Below are positions 1-9,052 of a stretch of 64,000 nucleotides of DNA, piece by piece. Source of the DNA: Variovorax sp. PMC12 (lineage in GTDB: Bacteria > Pseudomonadota > Gammaproteobacteria > Burkholderiales > Burkholderiaceae_C); NCBI RefSeq assembly GCF_003019815.1, contig NZ_CP027774.1, positions 310,001 through 374,000 of the forward strand, read 5' to 3'. The translations under genes were made by a program, and so were the position numbers. Within the stretch, counting starts at the first letter, position 1; every line of letters starts with the position of its first letter. A model generated the notes under the pieces. That model made no database searches and had not been told where the DNA came from. It saw only the letters and a list, made by a program, of their open reading frames with translations.

Positions 1-724
1 TCTCCGGCGGCATGGTGGAGGGAATCAGCGGCGTCCAGAAGGGCCCCGGCGCCACGCAATTCACGCGGATGCCTTTCTCCGCGAGCAACTGCGCCATGCC
101 GCCCGACATGTTCTGGATGGCGCCCTTGGTCGCGGCGTAGGCCACGAGCGTGGCATTGGGCTTGTCCGCGTTGACCGACGCGGTGCTGATGATCGCGCTG
201 CCCGGCCGCATGTGCGCCGAGGCAGCCTTGCAAAGGAAGAAGTTGGCGTAGACGTTGGTGCGGAAGGTGCGGTCGAACTCTTCGGCCGTGATCTCGCCCA
301 GGTCCTTGTGGCTCATCTGGAACGCGGCGTTGTTCACGAGCACGTCGAGCTTGCCGAAGCGCTCGATGGCGGTCGCGACAAGCCGGTTGCAATGCGCCTC
401 CTCGCAGATGTCGCCGGGCACGGCCACGCACACCCGGCCTTCGCGCTCGATAAGCTGCTTGCACACCTGCGCGTCGGATTCTTCGTCGGCCAGGTAAGAG
501 ATCAGCACGTCGGCGCCCTCCCGCGCGAAGGCAAGCGCCACGGCACGGCCGATGCCGCTGTCACCACCGGTGATCAGCGCAGCCTTGCCCTGGAGCTTGC
601 CGCTGCCGACATAGGAAGACTCGCCGAAGTCGGGCCGCGGCTCCATCTTCGACTCGAGTCCGGGCGGAGATTGTTCGGGTGTGTGGAAAGGCGGTCGGGG
701 ACCGGCGTGCAGTGGATCCGTCAT
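1..724 (-). CDS. SDR family oxidoreductase, YghA-like (3' end outside window)
   Basis: This is a short-chain dehydrogenase/reductase that probably reduces aldehydes or ketones with NAD(P)H in the cytoplasm. The reverse strand reads a long hydrophilic N-terminal extension of about 45 residues, then the nucleotide-binding motif TGGDSGIGRA, the NNAA motif, a catalytic Ser in ISTAS and the catalytic YAATK. The extension followed by ITGGDSGIGRA is typical of the YghA / general stress protein 39 subfamily. The ATG at 724 is preceded by AAGGAG at good spacing. The C-terminus lies beyond base 1, so only about 241 residues are seen. The substrate cannot be told from sequence. Confidence 0.9.
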   Translation of the reverse strand, partial: MTDPLHAGPRPPFHTPEQSPPGLESKMEPRPDFGESSYVGSGKLQGKAALITGGDSGIGRAVALAFAREGADVLISYLADEESDAQVCKQLIEREGRVCVAVPGDICEEAHCNRLVATAIERFGKLDVLVNNAAFQMSHKDLGEITAEEFDRTFRTNVYANFFLCKAASAHMRPGSAIISTASVNADKPNATLVAYAATKGAIQNMSGGMAQLLAEKGIRVNCVAPGPFWTPLIPSTMPPE

Positions 725-839
725 GGTGTGCTCCTTCAGGGGGTGTGAATCAGGCGTGTCTGCCGTTCAAATTACCCGCCGAGGAACACGCTGCCGTCGG
801 ACAAGCGCCCGACCTGATGCGCTCGATTCCGAGCGCCCG

Positions 840-3452
840 TCAGCCGCGCCCGGATGCGGTCCAGCGCGCCAGATAGGGGGCGGTGCGGCCCTGCGTGCTC
901 TTTGCAACGTCGCCTGGCGTTCCGCTGGCGACGATGCGCCCCCCTTCCCCGCCGGCCCCGGGCCCCATGTCGATCACCCAGTCGCAGCCCGCGACCAGGC
1001 GCATCTCGTGCTCGATCACGATCACGGTGTTGCCCGCATCCACGAGGCTGTTGAGCTGCGCGGTCAGCTTGTCGACGTCGGCGGGATGCAAGCCCGTGGT
1101 CGGCTCGTCCAGCACATAGAGCGCGTCGCCACGTTGCGCCCGCTGCAGTTCGGTGGCGAGCTTGATGCGCTGCGCCTCGCCGCCCGACAATTCCGTGGCG
1201 GGCTGCCCCAGCCGCAGGTAGCCCAGTCCGATGGACCTCAGCAATTGCAGCGGCCGCTCGATGGCCGCGTCGGCTTCGAAGAAGGCGTGTGCCTCGTCCA
1301 CCGTCATCGCCAGCACATCGGCGATGGTGCGCCCGCGCAGGCGCACGCTCAATGTCTGCGCGTTGAAGCGCGAGCCGTGGCAGGCCGGGCAAGGCGCGTA
1401 CACGCTGGGCATGAACAGCAGTTCGACGCTGACGAAGCCCTCGCCCTCGCAGGTCGGGCATCGGCCCTTGGCCACGTTGAACGAAAACCGCCCGGCGTCG
1501 AAACGACGCGCCTTCGCGGCGCGGGTGGCGGCAAACAGCTTGCGCACATGGTCGAAGAGCCCGGTGTAGGTCGCCAGGTTGGAACGCGGCGTGCGGCCGA
1601 TGGGTTTCTGGTCGACGCGCACCAGCCGCCGGATTCCCTCCATGCCCTGCACGATGCGTCCACCCGTGCGGCCCGCGACCGCTGGCTCGTCCCCCTGCTC
1701 TTCCTCTGCCGGCGGCGGCTCATGGCCCAAATGCGCGGCCACCAGTTCGACCAGCGCCTGGCTGACCAGGCTGGATTTGCCGGAGCCCGACACGCCGGTC
1801 ACGGCGCTCAGCACACCGAGCGGGAACGCAGCCGCCACGCCCGACAGGTTGTTGCGCGTGACGCCCTCCAGCTTCAGCCATCCCTTCGGCGTGCGCGACG
1901 CCCGGGCGGGCGCCGACTGCGCCGAGAACAGGTAACGGGCCGTGTGCGATTGCGCCACATGGCGAAGGCCCTCGGGCGGCCCGCTGTAGAGCACGACGCC
2001 GCCCTCTTCTCCCGCGCCCGGCCCCACATCCACCAGCCAGTCGGCGCGCCGCATCAGGTCGAGGTCGTGCTCGACCACGAAGAGCGAATTGCCCGATCGC
2101 TTGAGCGTTTCGAGCGCGAGCACCAGCGCCTCGCCGTCCGCGGGATGCAGGCCGGCCGAGGGCTCGTCGAGCACATACACGACGCCGAAGAGGTTGGAGC
2201 GGATCTGCGTGGCCAGCCGAAGGCGCTGCAGTTCGCCGGGCGAGAGCGTCGGCGTGCTGCGGTCGAGCGACAGGTAGCCCAGCCCCAGCTCGAGCAACGT
2301 GGTCACGCGCTCGAGCATCTCGTGGGCGATGCGCTGTGCGGCCATGCGCTTTTCCTGCGACTGGTTGGGCGTGCGCCGCACGTCGGGTGCGCTCGCATGG
2401 CTGCCCGCGCCCGCACCGGCCGTGCGAAGCGCGGCGCGCCGGACCGGCCCCGGAGCCGCAGCGCCGGCGGCGTCGCCGAGTGCCACGGGCCGCAGCACAT
2501 CCGCGAACCGATGCAGCGGCATGCGCGCGATCTCGCCGATGTCATGGCCCGCGAAGCGTACCGACAGGGCCTCCGGCTTGAGCCGCTTGCCATGGCACTG
2601 GGGGCAATCACCACCCACCATGAAGCGCGCGACGCGGTTCTTCATCAACGCGCTGTGGGTGGTCGCGAAGGTGTGCAGCACATACTTTCGCGCCCCCATG
2701 AAGGTGCCCTGGTAGCTCGGCTCCATCTTGCTGCGCAGGGCGGCGCGCGTCTCGGCCGGCGTGAAGCCCGCATACACCGGCACCGTGGGCTGCTCCTCGG
2801 TGAAGAGGATCCAGTCGCGCGTCTTTTTCGGCAGCTCGCGCCATGGCTTGTCGACGTCGATGCCCATCGTCACCAGAATGTCGCGCAGGTTCTGCCCGTG
2901 CCACGCGGGCGGCCAGGCGGCGATCGCGCGTTCGCGGATGGTGAGCGTGTCGTCGGGCACCATCGACTGCTCGGTGACCTCGAAGACACGGCCCAGGCCG
3001 TGGCAGGTCGGGCAGGCGCCTTGCGGCGTGTTCGGGGAGAAATCTTCCGCGTACAGCATGGGTTGCCGCGCGGGGTAGTCGCCCGCCCGCGAATAGAGCA
3101 TGCGCAGCAGGCTCGACAGCGTCGTGACGCTGCCCACCGACGAACGGGCGCCCGGCGTGCCGCGCTGCTGCTGCAGGGCCACCGCCGGCGGCAGGCCGTC
3201 GATGGCATCGACCGCGGGCACGCCCACCTGGTCGATCAGCCGGCGCGCATACGGTGCGACCGATTCGAAATAGCGCCGCTGCGCTTCGGCATAGAGCGTG
3301 CCAAAGGCGAGCGACGACTTGCCCGAGCCCGAGATGCCGCTGAAGACCACCAGCGCGTCGCGCGGGATGTCGACATCCACGTTGCGCAGATTGTGTTCAC
3401 GCGCGCCGCGCACGCGAACGAAGCGCTCAGGGGCGAATTCGGGATCAGGCAT
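840..3452 (-). CDS. UvrA-like excinuclease ABC subunit A paralogue (class II UvrA)
   Basis: This 870-residue protein has the UvrA architecture of two ABC ATPase modules. The first has Walker A GISGSGKSS near residue 40 and signature LSPGELQR. The second has Walker A GVSGSGKSS and signature LSGGEAQR followed by Walker B YVLDEPTTGLHP. CPTC/CHG zinc-binding pairs sit in both halves. It is about 70 residues shorter than housekeeping UvrA (about 940), as in the UvrA2 or drug-resistance branch that lacks the UvrB-binding domain. UvrA2 proteins bind DNA lesions or intercalating drugs and help tolerance, so the exact role is inferred. No uvrB or uvrC is nearby. The ATG at 3452 fits the usual N-terminus. 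Confidence 0.9.
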   Translation of the reverse strand: MPDPEFAPERFVRVRGAREHNLRNVDVDIPRDALVVFSGISGSGKSSLAFGTLYAEAQRRYFESVAPYARRLIDQVGVPAVDAIDGLPPAVALQQQRGTPGARSSVGSVTTLSSLLRMLYSRAGDYPARQPMLYAEDFSPNTPQGACPTCHGLGRVFEVTEQSMVPDDTLTIRERAIAAWPPAWHGQNLRDILVTMGIDVDKPWRELPKKTRDWILFTEEQPTVPVYAGFTPAETRAALRSKMEPSYQGTFMGARKYVLHTFATTHSALMKNRVARFMVGGDCPQCHGKRLKPEALSVRFAGHDIGEIARMPLHRFADVLRPVALGDAAGAAAPGPVRRAALRTAGAGAGSHASAPDVRRTPNQSQEKRMAAQRIAHEMLERVTTLLELGLGYLSLDRSTPTLSPGELQRLRLATQIRSNLFGVVYVLDEPSAGLHPADGEALVLALETLKRSGNSLFVVEHDLDLMRRADWLVDVGPGAGEEGGVVLYSGPPEGLRHVAQSHTARYLFSAQSAPARASRTPKGWLKLEGVTRNNLSGVAAAFPLGVLSAVTGVSGSGKSSLVSQALVELVAAHLGHEPPPAEEEQGDEPAVAGRTGGRIVQGMEGIRRLVRVDQKPIGRTPRSNLATYTGLFDHVRKLFAATRAAKARRFDAGRFSFNVAKGRCPTCEGEGFVSVELLFMPSVYAPCPACHGSRFNAQTLSVRLRGRTIADVLAMTVDEAHAFFEADAAIERPLQLLRSIGLGYLRLGQPATELSGGEAQRIKLATELQRAQRGDALYVLDEPTTGLHPADVDKLTAQLNSLVDAGNTVIVIEHEMRLVAGCDWVIDMGPGAGGEGGRIVASGTPGDVAKSTQGRTAPYLARWTASGRG

Positions 3453-3461
3453 GGGTGCGCT

Positions 3462-3863
3462 TCAGGGCAGGCTGCGCGCCTGGCCCGGATGCCGCTTCGC
3501 GGCAGCCTCGCAGTAGCTCAGGAACTCGTTGATCTCGGCGGCCTTGTCGAAGACCGCGTCCGCACCGAGCCGCAGGCAGGCGGTGCGGTTGCCAGGCGAC
3601 GCCGCATTGGTCAATGCCACCACCGCGCCCCTTCGCGCGCACTGCGCCAGTGCGGCGAGCACGCCGAGCCCCGATCCCTGCGTGAGGAACAGATCCACCA
3701 CCAGCAGGTGCCAGCCGCCTTCGTTCGCCTGGAGCCAGGCCACGGCTTCGGCTTCGGAACGCGCCGCGCCGATGACCTCCGCGCGCAGGAAACCCTCGAT
3801 CACGACCTTGAGGCTTTCCTGAATGACAGGCTCGTCCTCCACCAGGAAAACGGCGAACTTCAT
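3462..3863 (-). CDS. Receiver-only response regulator
   Basis: A single CheY-like receiver domain of 133 residues with no output domain. Visible landmarks are the acidic pair in VEDEP near the N-terminus, the phospho-acceptor Asp in LLVVDLFL near residue 57, the Thr in VALTNAA and the Lys in FDKAAEI. I chose the ATG at 3863 (MKFAVFLVEDEP) over an upstream start because it gives a normal receiver N-terminus and overlaps the preceding iron-permease gene by the ATGA motif. It lies in a minus-strand run with that gene and upstream of the UvrA-like gene. No cognate kinase is in the window. Confidence 0.85.
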   Translation of the reverse strand: MKFAVFLVEDEPVIQESLKVVIEGFLRAEVIGAARSEAEAVAWLQANEGGWHLLVVDLFLTQGSGLGVLAALAQCARRGAVVALTNAASPGNRTACLRLGADAVFDKAAEINEFLSYCEAAAKRHPGQARSLP

Positions 3864-4378
3864 GATCGCTGCTCCGCAAGATTCTGCTCGTCGATCGAGT
3901 GGCACTCCTTGCAGGCGACAGAGTTGCGCGCACGTGCTGCAAGCCGCACGTAGAACTCCGCGACCTCGCGCAGATCCTGCTCGTCCAGGTCTTCGATGCC
4001 GATCATGCGATTGCTCGCGACCTTGCTCGCTGCCAGCAGTTCATTGAGCTTGAGATGCAGCGCGACGCTGTCCTTGTTCTGGCTCTGCTGAATGAGGAAG
4101 ACCATCAGGAAGGTCACGATGGTCGTGCCCGTGTTGATCACCAACTGCCAGTTCTCCGAAAAGTGGAACAGCGGGCCGACGAGTGCCCACAACAGCACCG
4201 CCAAGAGCGCCATGCAGAACGCCAGCGGCGTGCCCGCCCAGCGCGTCACCCGGCTGGCGAAGTGGTCGAAGGCGGACAGCACGCGCGACCGATGGGCATA
4301 CGAAGCGCTGGCGGTGTCGGGCATCGAGCCGACGGGATCGTCGGCGGACTGCCAATCTGATGAGGTCATGTCGGGCAT
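3860..4378 (-). CDS. Low-affinity iron permease family protein
   Basis: A 172-residue membrane protein of the low-affinity iron permease family (PF04120). Two hydrophobic segments near residues 50-70 and 80-95 (LAFCMALLAVLLWALVGPLF and TTIVTFLMVFLIQQSQNKD) are followed by a hydrophilic tail. The QQSQNKDSVALHLKLNEL stretch is the most recognisable family feature. The tail ends with a CKEC pair that could bind metal. In bacteria the family is common but iron transport is poorly proven, so the name is a family label. It overlaps the receiver gene by 4 bases. A second ATG three codons in (4369) is equally possible. Confidence 0.8.
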   Translation of the reverse strand: MPDMTSSDWQSADDPVGSMPDTASASYAHRSRVLSAFDHFASRVTRWAGTPLAFCMALLAVLLWALVGPLFHFSENWQLVINTGTTIVTFLMVFLIQQSQNKDSVALHLKLNELLAASKVASNRMIGIEDLDEQDLREVAEFYVRLAARARNSVACKECHSIDEQNLAEQRS

Positions 4379-4467
4379 ACGGTCGGGCTCCGGTCAACAT
4401 GCGACAAAGCCGCCCGGAGGGCGGCTCGCTTTGCCGGCAAGGGAAGCGGGCAGGAAAAAGACGTCCC

Positions 4468-4956
4468 TCAGGCCATGACCGACATCTCGGCCATCAATTC
4501 CTCCTTGCGGGCGGCGAGTTCGTCGCGCATCGCCACCAGGTCGAGTTTGCGCGCCGCCCTCGCTTTCGGGAAGAGTTCGTTGCGTTCCTCCTTCACATGG
4601 TGGTCGATGTACTCGCCCAGGACCTTGACCTTCGCGTCGAACATGTCGTCCACCTCGCCTGCTTCCTGGATCTGGGCGATCAGGTCTTTCGCACCCGCGT
4701 GCTCGACCTCCGCTTCATCCAGAAGATCCGTCTCCTTGATCGCCGCGCGAGCCGCGGGATAGAAGATTTCTTCCTCGATCTGCGCATGCACCGTGAGCTC
4801 CATGCAGATCTGCATTGCGAGGTCGCGGCGCTTGTCGCGCGCGGAAGCGGCTCTTGACTTGGTGAGCTCCTCATAGGCGGCGAACATCTTCTTGACGTTC
4901 TTGTGGTCTGCATCGAGCAGGGAGCATGCATCGGGTTGGGCGCGCTTGGTGGTCAT
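4468..4956 (-). CDS. Hemerythrin HHE domain protein
   Basis: A 162-residue cytoplasmic four-helix protein of the hemerythrin/HHE cation-binding family. Metal-ligand candidates appear in order: LLDADHKNVKKMF near residue 18, VHAQIEEEIFYPAA near 57-65, EVEHAGAKDL near 86, and DHHVKEERNELFPKA near 120. That is the expected H...HxxxE...H...HxxxE pattern for a di-iron site. Such proteins bind O2, NO or iron and are often tied to nitrosative or oxidative stress. Its place beside a receiver protein and an iron-permease family protein fits that. Charged helices (RAARKLDL...AARKEELMAEM) form the C-terminus. Confidence 0.88.
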   Translation of the reverse strand: MTTKRAQPDACSLLDADHKNVKKMFAAYEELTKSRAASARDKRRDLAMQICMELTVHAQIEEEIFYPAARAAIKETDLLDEAEVEHAGAKDLIAQIQEAGEVDDMFDAKVKVLGEYIDHHVKEERNELFPKARAARKLDLVAMRDELAARKEELMAEMSVMA

Positions 4957-5087
4957 CGGGGGTCTCCGTGGGTTGGTTCATCGAACGATCGCGATGCGTT
5001 GAAAGCAGGCTCGTAGGACCTCTTCCCGATCCGGAGTCGGTCCCGCCGGAACTGTGTGCAGCAAATCCGCGAGCGGCTGCGCCTTCG

Positions 5088-7391
5088 TTAGGCATTCGCA
5101 GACGGGCTCAGCCGGATCGGAATGGCCTTGGAAGCGGGCACCTTGCTGTGCTCGGCGTGGTGCGCCAGCGGCACGAGCGGATTGCATTCGGGGTAGTAGC
5201 CGCCCGCGCAGCCCGCCGGGATGTCGTAGGGCGTGACGCGCAGCCCCCGGACGCTTCGCGCATGGCCGTCGTCGACGGCCGTGTGCACGTCCACGCTGTC
5301 GCCTTCCGCGAAGCCGAGCCGCCGGATGTCGTCGTGGTTCATCAGCAGCACGCGGCGCGTGCCGTAGACGCCGCGGAAACGGTCGTCCAGGCTGTAGATC
5401 GTGGTGTTGAACTGGTCGTCGCTGCGCAGCGTCATGAGCCGCAGCACCTCGGGGCCGGTCTCGGGCGTGTCCGGATCGGCGCGCAGGTTGCCATAGCCCT
5501 TGAAGCAGGCCTTGCGGTTGGGTGTCTTCCACACGCGCTCCTTGGCGGGCAGCGGCCGACGGAAGCCCCCGGGCGCCTTCAGGCGCTCGTTGAAGTCGTG
5601 AAAGATCTCCGGGAAAGCCTGCGCGATGTGGTCGCGCACCAGGGCATAGTCCGCCACCCAGCCGTCCCACGGGACCTTCGGGTTCGGTGGCAGGCTGGCC
5701 TTGGCAATGCCGGCGACGATGGCGGGTTCCGACAGCAGCGTGGCCGCCGCCGGCTCCGCAACGCCCCGGGAAGCGTGCATCACGCCGGTCGAATCCTCCA
5801 TCGCCACGGTCTGCTCGCCGCTTTGCTGGCGGTCGACCTCGATGCGGCCCCGGCAAGGCAGGAGGTACGACACCTTCCCATGCACCAGGTGGCTGCGGTT
5901 GAGCTTGGTGGCCACCTGCACGGTCAGCTGCAGGTTGCACCATGCCGGCTCCAGCCGGTCGGAATCGGGCACCGCGCGCACGAAGTTGCCTCCCAGCCCG
6001 ATGAAGGCGCGAACCTGTCCCTTGAACACGCCCTCGCAGGTCTCGACCGTGTTCAGACCCTTTTCGCGCGGCGGTTCGAAGCCGTACATCGTCGCCAGCC
6101 TGTCCAGGGGGGCCAGTTCCGGCTTCTCGGTGATGCCCACGGTCCTCTGCCCCTGCACGTTCGAATGGCCGCGCACGGGACAGATGCCTGCGCCCAGCCG
6201 ACCGATGTGTCCGCCAAGCAGCAGCAGGTTGGAAACCATCTGCACGTTCTCCACGCCCTTGCGGTGCTGCGTGAGGCCCATGCCGTAGATGCCGATCACC
6301 GCCTTCGCGCCGGCGAAGGTGGCGGCCGCGGCTTCGAGCGCTTCGCGCGACAGCCCGGACTCCGACTCGATGTCGTCCCAGGACGCTTCGCGCAGGAAGG
6401 CCGCGAAGGTGTCGAAGCCGTCGGTGTGCTCGGCGATGAACGTCGCGTCCAGCACGCGCGCCCGGCCCGACGCCAGGGCGTCGTCGTCGGCCGCGACCAG
6501 CGCCTTGCACATGCCGGTGAGCGCGGCGAGATCGCCGCCGTTCTTCACCTGCAGGTATTGGGTGCTGATCTGGGTGTTCGCCGGTGTGAGCATCTCGGTG
6601 GGCGACTGCGGGTTCACGAACTCCACGAGCCCCCGCTCGCGCAGCGGATTGAACGTGACGATCGGCACGCCGCGCTTGCGCGCGTCCTGCAGCTGGTGGA
6701 GCATGCGCGGACTGCTCACGCCCGTGTTGTGGCCGAAGATGAAGATCGCATCGCACAGCTCGAAGTCGTCCAGCCGGACCGTGCCCACGGGCACGCCGAT
6801 GGTCGCGGGCAAGGCCACCGAGGTGCTCTCATGGCACATGTTCGAGCTGTCGGGCAGGTTGTTGTTGCCGTACAGGCGCGCTAGCAATTGATACATGTAG
6901 CTGGCCTCCAGCGAGGCCCGGCCCGAGGCATAGAAAACCACCGATGCGGGATCCTGTGCATGCAGGGCACGCATCTCGGCGCCGATGCCTTCGAAGGCCT
7001 CCTGCCAGCCGATCTCCAGGTACCGGTCGGAGTCGGCATCCCATTTCATCGGCACCGTCAGGCGGCCCTGCGCTTCCAGGTCGTGGTCGCTCCATGCCAG
7101 GAGGCTGCTTACCGTGTGCTCGAGGAAGAACGATGCGGGCGCACGCTTGGCGGTGAGCTCCCACGCCGTGGCCTTGGCACCGTTCTCGCAGAATTCCGCC
7201 GCACGCGGATGCTCGGGCTTGGCCCACGCGCAACTCACGCAGGCGAACCCGCCGGGCTTGTTCTGCTTCCAGAGCGCTTCCGCGCCGACGATGGGAATTC
7301 GCTCGCGCAGCAGGTAGGTGCTCACGGCCTTCAGGGAACCCCAGCCGCCCGCTGAGTGGGTATAGGGTTCGAATCGCGTGCTGTCTGTCAC
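5088..7391 (-). CDS. FdhF/YdeP family molybdopterin oxidoreductase
   Basis: A molybdopterin oxidoreductase of about 767 residues related to E. coli YdeP and formate dehydrogenase H. The N-terminal CVSCAW is the YdeP-type signature, with fewer cysteines than the 4Fe-4S motif of true FdhF. Further blocks are SSNMCHESTSVALP, FGHNTGVSSPRM, GIYGMGLTQH, GGHIGRLGAGICPVRGHSNVQG and a C-terminal molybdopterin dinucleotide-binding domain (LRSDDQFNTTIY). No signal peptide is seen, so it is cytoplasmic. The frame opens at TTG 7409; I prefer GTG at 7391 (MTDSTRFEPY), but both are possible. YdeP is linked to acid resistance in E. coli. The substrate here is unknown. Confidence 0.88.
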   Translation of the reverse strand: MTDSTRFEPYTHSAGGWGSLKAVSTYLLRERIPIVGAEALWKQNKPGGFACVSCAWAKPEHPRAAEFCENGAKATAWELTAKRAPASFFLEHTVSSLLAWSDHDLEAQGRLTVPMKWDADSDRYLEIGWQEAFEGIGAEMRALHAQDPASVVFYASGRASLEASYMYQLLARLYGNNNLPDSSNMCHESTSVALPATIGVPVGTVRLDDFELCDAIFIFGHNTGVSSPRMLHQLQDARKRGVPIVTFNPLRERGLVEFVNPQSPTEMLTPANTQISTQYLQVKNGGDLAALTGMCKALVAADDDALASGRARVLDATFIAEHTDGFDTFAAFLREASWDDIESESGLSREALEAAAATFAGAKAVIGIYGMGLTQHRKGVENVQMVSNLLLLGGHIGRLGAGICPVRGHSNVQGQRTVGITEKPELAPLDRLATMYGFEPPREKGLNTVETCEGVFKGQVRAFIGLGGNFVRAVPDSDRLEPAWCNLQLTVQVATKLNRSHLVHGKVSYLLPCRGRIEVDRQQSGEQTVAMEDSTGVMHASRGVAEPAAATLLSEPAIVAGIAKASLPPNPKVPWDGWVADYALVRDHIAQAFPEIFHDFNERLKAPGGFRRPLPAKERVWKTPNRKACFKGYGNLRADPDTPETGPEVLRLMTLRSDDQFNTTIYSLDDRFRGVYGTRRVLLMNHDDIRRLGFAEGDSVDVHTAVDDGHARSVRGLRVTPYDIPAGCAGGYYPECNPLVPLAHHAEHSKVPASKAIPIRLSPSANA

Positions 7392-7417
7392 TGGCGGTCC
7401 CGAGAACAAGAGTGCCG

Positions 7418-7433
7418 CAACCGTATACCGTTG
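7418..7433. promoter_or_regulatory. Near-perfect 16-bp palindrome upstream of the YdeP-like gene
   Basis: CAACCGTATACCGTTG is a 16-bp inverted repeat with two symmetric mismatches, centred on GTATAC. It lies 9 bp upstream of the most upstream possible start of the YdeP-like gene, within the 200-bp gap between two divergent genes. It could be an operator overlapping the promoter. No regulator is encoded beside it. Confidence 0.35.
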
Positions 7434-7608
7434 TCGGCTGCTGCCTGTAGGCCGCCGCCGAGCGCGACTGTGCGTCTAAAGGGGGTGTCGGCCAGCCCGC
7501 AAGTCCGCGCTGCAAGCGTTGTCACCGCCCGGGAGGATGCCTTGTCCCACGCACGTGCAACCGGCGCGGGATGAAGATCCGCTTTTTCTTCCCTGGGGGA
7601 GCGCCACG

Positions 7609-8391
7609 ATGAAGATCGCCACTTTCAACGTCAACGGCATCGGAAGCCGCCTGGAACGCCTTCTGGAGTGGCTGGCGCAATCCCGGCCCGACGTCGCCTG
7701 CCTGCAGGAGCTCAAGTCGCCGAACGAGAAGCTGCCGCTGGAGGCGATCCGCAGCGCAGGCTACGGCGTGGTCGCCCATGGGCAGCGTGCGTGGAACGGC
7801 GTGGCCATCCTCGCGCGCGGATGCGAGCCGATCGAAACGGGACGCGGCCTGCCGGGCATGGACGACGATCCGCAAAGCCGCTATGTCGAAGCGGTGGTCC
7901 ACGGCGTGGTGGTGGGCTGCCTCTACCTGCCCAATGGCAACCCGCAGCCCGGGCCGAAGTTCGACTACAAGCTGCAGTGGTTCGAGGCGTTCAACCGGCA
8001 TGCGAAGAAGCTTTTCTCCAGCGGCATGCCCGTCGTGCTGGCGGGCGACTACAACGTGGTGCCCACCGATGCCGACATCTACAACCCCGCGTCCTGGCGC
8101 GAGGACGCGCTGCTGCAGCCGGAGAGCCGGCTGGCTTTCGCGCGGCTGATGAAGCAGGGATGGACGGACGCCATCCGCGCCTGCCACCCCGACCGCGTGC
8201 CCTACACGTTCTGGACGTACTGGCGCAACCGCTACCCAAGGGATGCCGGTCTGCGCATCGACCACCTGCTGCTGAACGCGGAACTGGCGCCCATGCTGCG
8301 CGCGGCCGGGGTCGACCGCGACGTGCGGGGACGTCCCGGCGCGAGCGACCACGCGCCCGCCTGGATCGAGCTCGACCTGCCTGCGGCCTGA
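7609..8391 (+). CDS. xthA: Exodeoxyribonuclease III (AP endonuclease family)
   Basis: A 260-residue Mg2+-dependent nuclease of the ExoIII/XthA family, which cuts DNA at abasic sites in base excision repair and digests 3' ends. Landmarks are MKIATFNVNGI at the N-terminus, LQELK with the metal-binding Glu near residue 35, the LPNGNP block, LAGDYNVVP with the catalytic Asp and Asn, YTFWTYW, LRIDHLLLN and GASDHAPAW with the catalytic Asp-His. Length fits the family (about 260-268). The ATG at 7609 follows GGGGGAG; the longer frame from 7519 adds 30 residues with no homology. It is divergent from the YdeP-like gene. Confidence 0.93.
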   Translation: MKIATFNVNGIGSRLERLLEWLAQSRPDVACLQELKSPNEKLPLEAIRSAGYGVVAHGQRAWNGVAILARGCEPIETGRGLPGMDDDPQSRYVEAVVHGVVVGCLYLPNGNPQPGPKFDYKLQWFEAFNRHAKKLFSSGMPVVLAGDYNVVPTDADIYNPASWREDALLQPESRLAFARLMKQGWTDAIRACHPDRVPYTFWTYWRNRYPRDAGLRIDHLLLNAELAPMLRAAGVDRDVRGRPGASDHAPAWIELDLPAA

Positions 8392-8545
8392 CTGCCGGGC
8401 CGAGGGCGCTGCGCCCCGGCGTGCTGAAGGAAATGGCTGACGCCACCGCCGGCTTGCGCGTGTTAAGAAATCAGTTCCCGCATCCGACGCGCGTCGTGCG
8501 CGTCGCGACAACTGTTTACAACACCTCTTCCCCACGAGGACGCAC

Positions 8546-9052
8546 ATGCCAATCACCATCAACGGGTCGACAGCCGAGTTGCCCGACGACCCACGGGTCT
8601 CGCTGCTGGATTTCCTGCGCGAGCACCAACATCTGTTCGGCGCCAAGAAGGGCTGCGACCAGGGTGCCTGCGGCGCCTGCACCGTGCTCGTCGACGGCGA
8701 ACGCGTGCTGTCATGCCTGACGCTGGCGGTGCAGTGCCAGGGCAAGTCCGTCACCACCATCGAGGGCCTCGCGCCGCACGCAGGCATGCATCCGTTGCAG
8801 GAGGCCTTCGTCGCGCATGACGGCTTCCAGTGCGGCTACTGCACGCCCGGGCAGATCTGCTCGGCCGTGGGCATGGTGCAGGAACTCCGCCGCGGCGTTC
8901 CCAGCCACGTGACCGCCGATCTGCGCACGCCGGCCATTGCGCTCACCCACGACGAACTGCGCGAGCGCATGAGCGGCAACCTCTGCCGCTGTGGCGCGTA
9001 CAACGGCATCGCCGCGGCGATCGCCGAAGAATTCGAGAGGGCGCCCACATGA
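8546..9052 (+). CDS. Aldehyde/xanthine dehydrogenase 2Fe-2S subunit (PaoA/YagT-like)
   Basis: The 168-residue small subunit of a molybdenum hydroxylase, carrying two 2Fe-2S clusters that move electrons from the Mo site to FAD. The plant-type cluster uses C37, C42, C45 and C57 (KGCDQGACGACTV). The second uses C96 and C99 (FQCGYCTPGQ) with C147 and C149 (NLCRCGAYNG). E. coli PaoA has a Tat signal; this protein starts directly with the ferredoxin fold, so the complex is probably cytoplasmic. It is the first gene of a three-gene operon and its TGA overlaps the next ATG (ATGA). Confidence 0.95.
   Translation: MPITINGSTAELPDDPRVSLLDFLREHQHLFGAKKGCDQGACGACTVLVDGERVLSCLTLAVQCQGKSVTTIEGLAPHAGMHPLQEAFVAHDGFQCGYCTPGQICSAVGMVQELRRGVPSHVTADLRTPAIALTHDELRERMSGNLCRCGAYNGIAAAIAEEFERAPT

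Noticed and set aside
681..3953. Open frame of 1090 residues on the plus strand
   Set aside because: It is antisense to the UvrA-like and response regulator genes; it is Arg/His/Gln-rich with no domain, a common artefact in GC-rich DNA.
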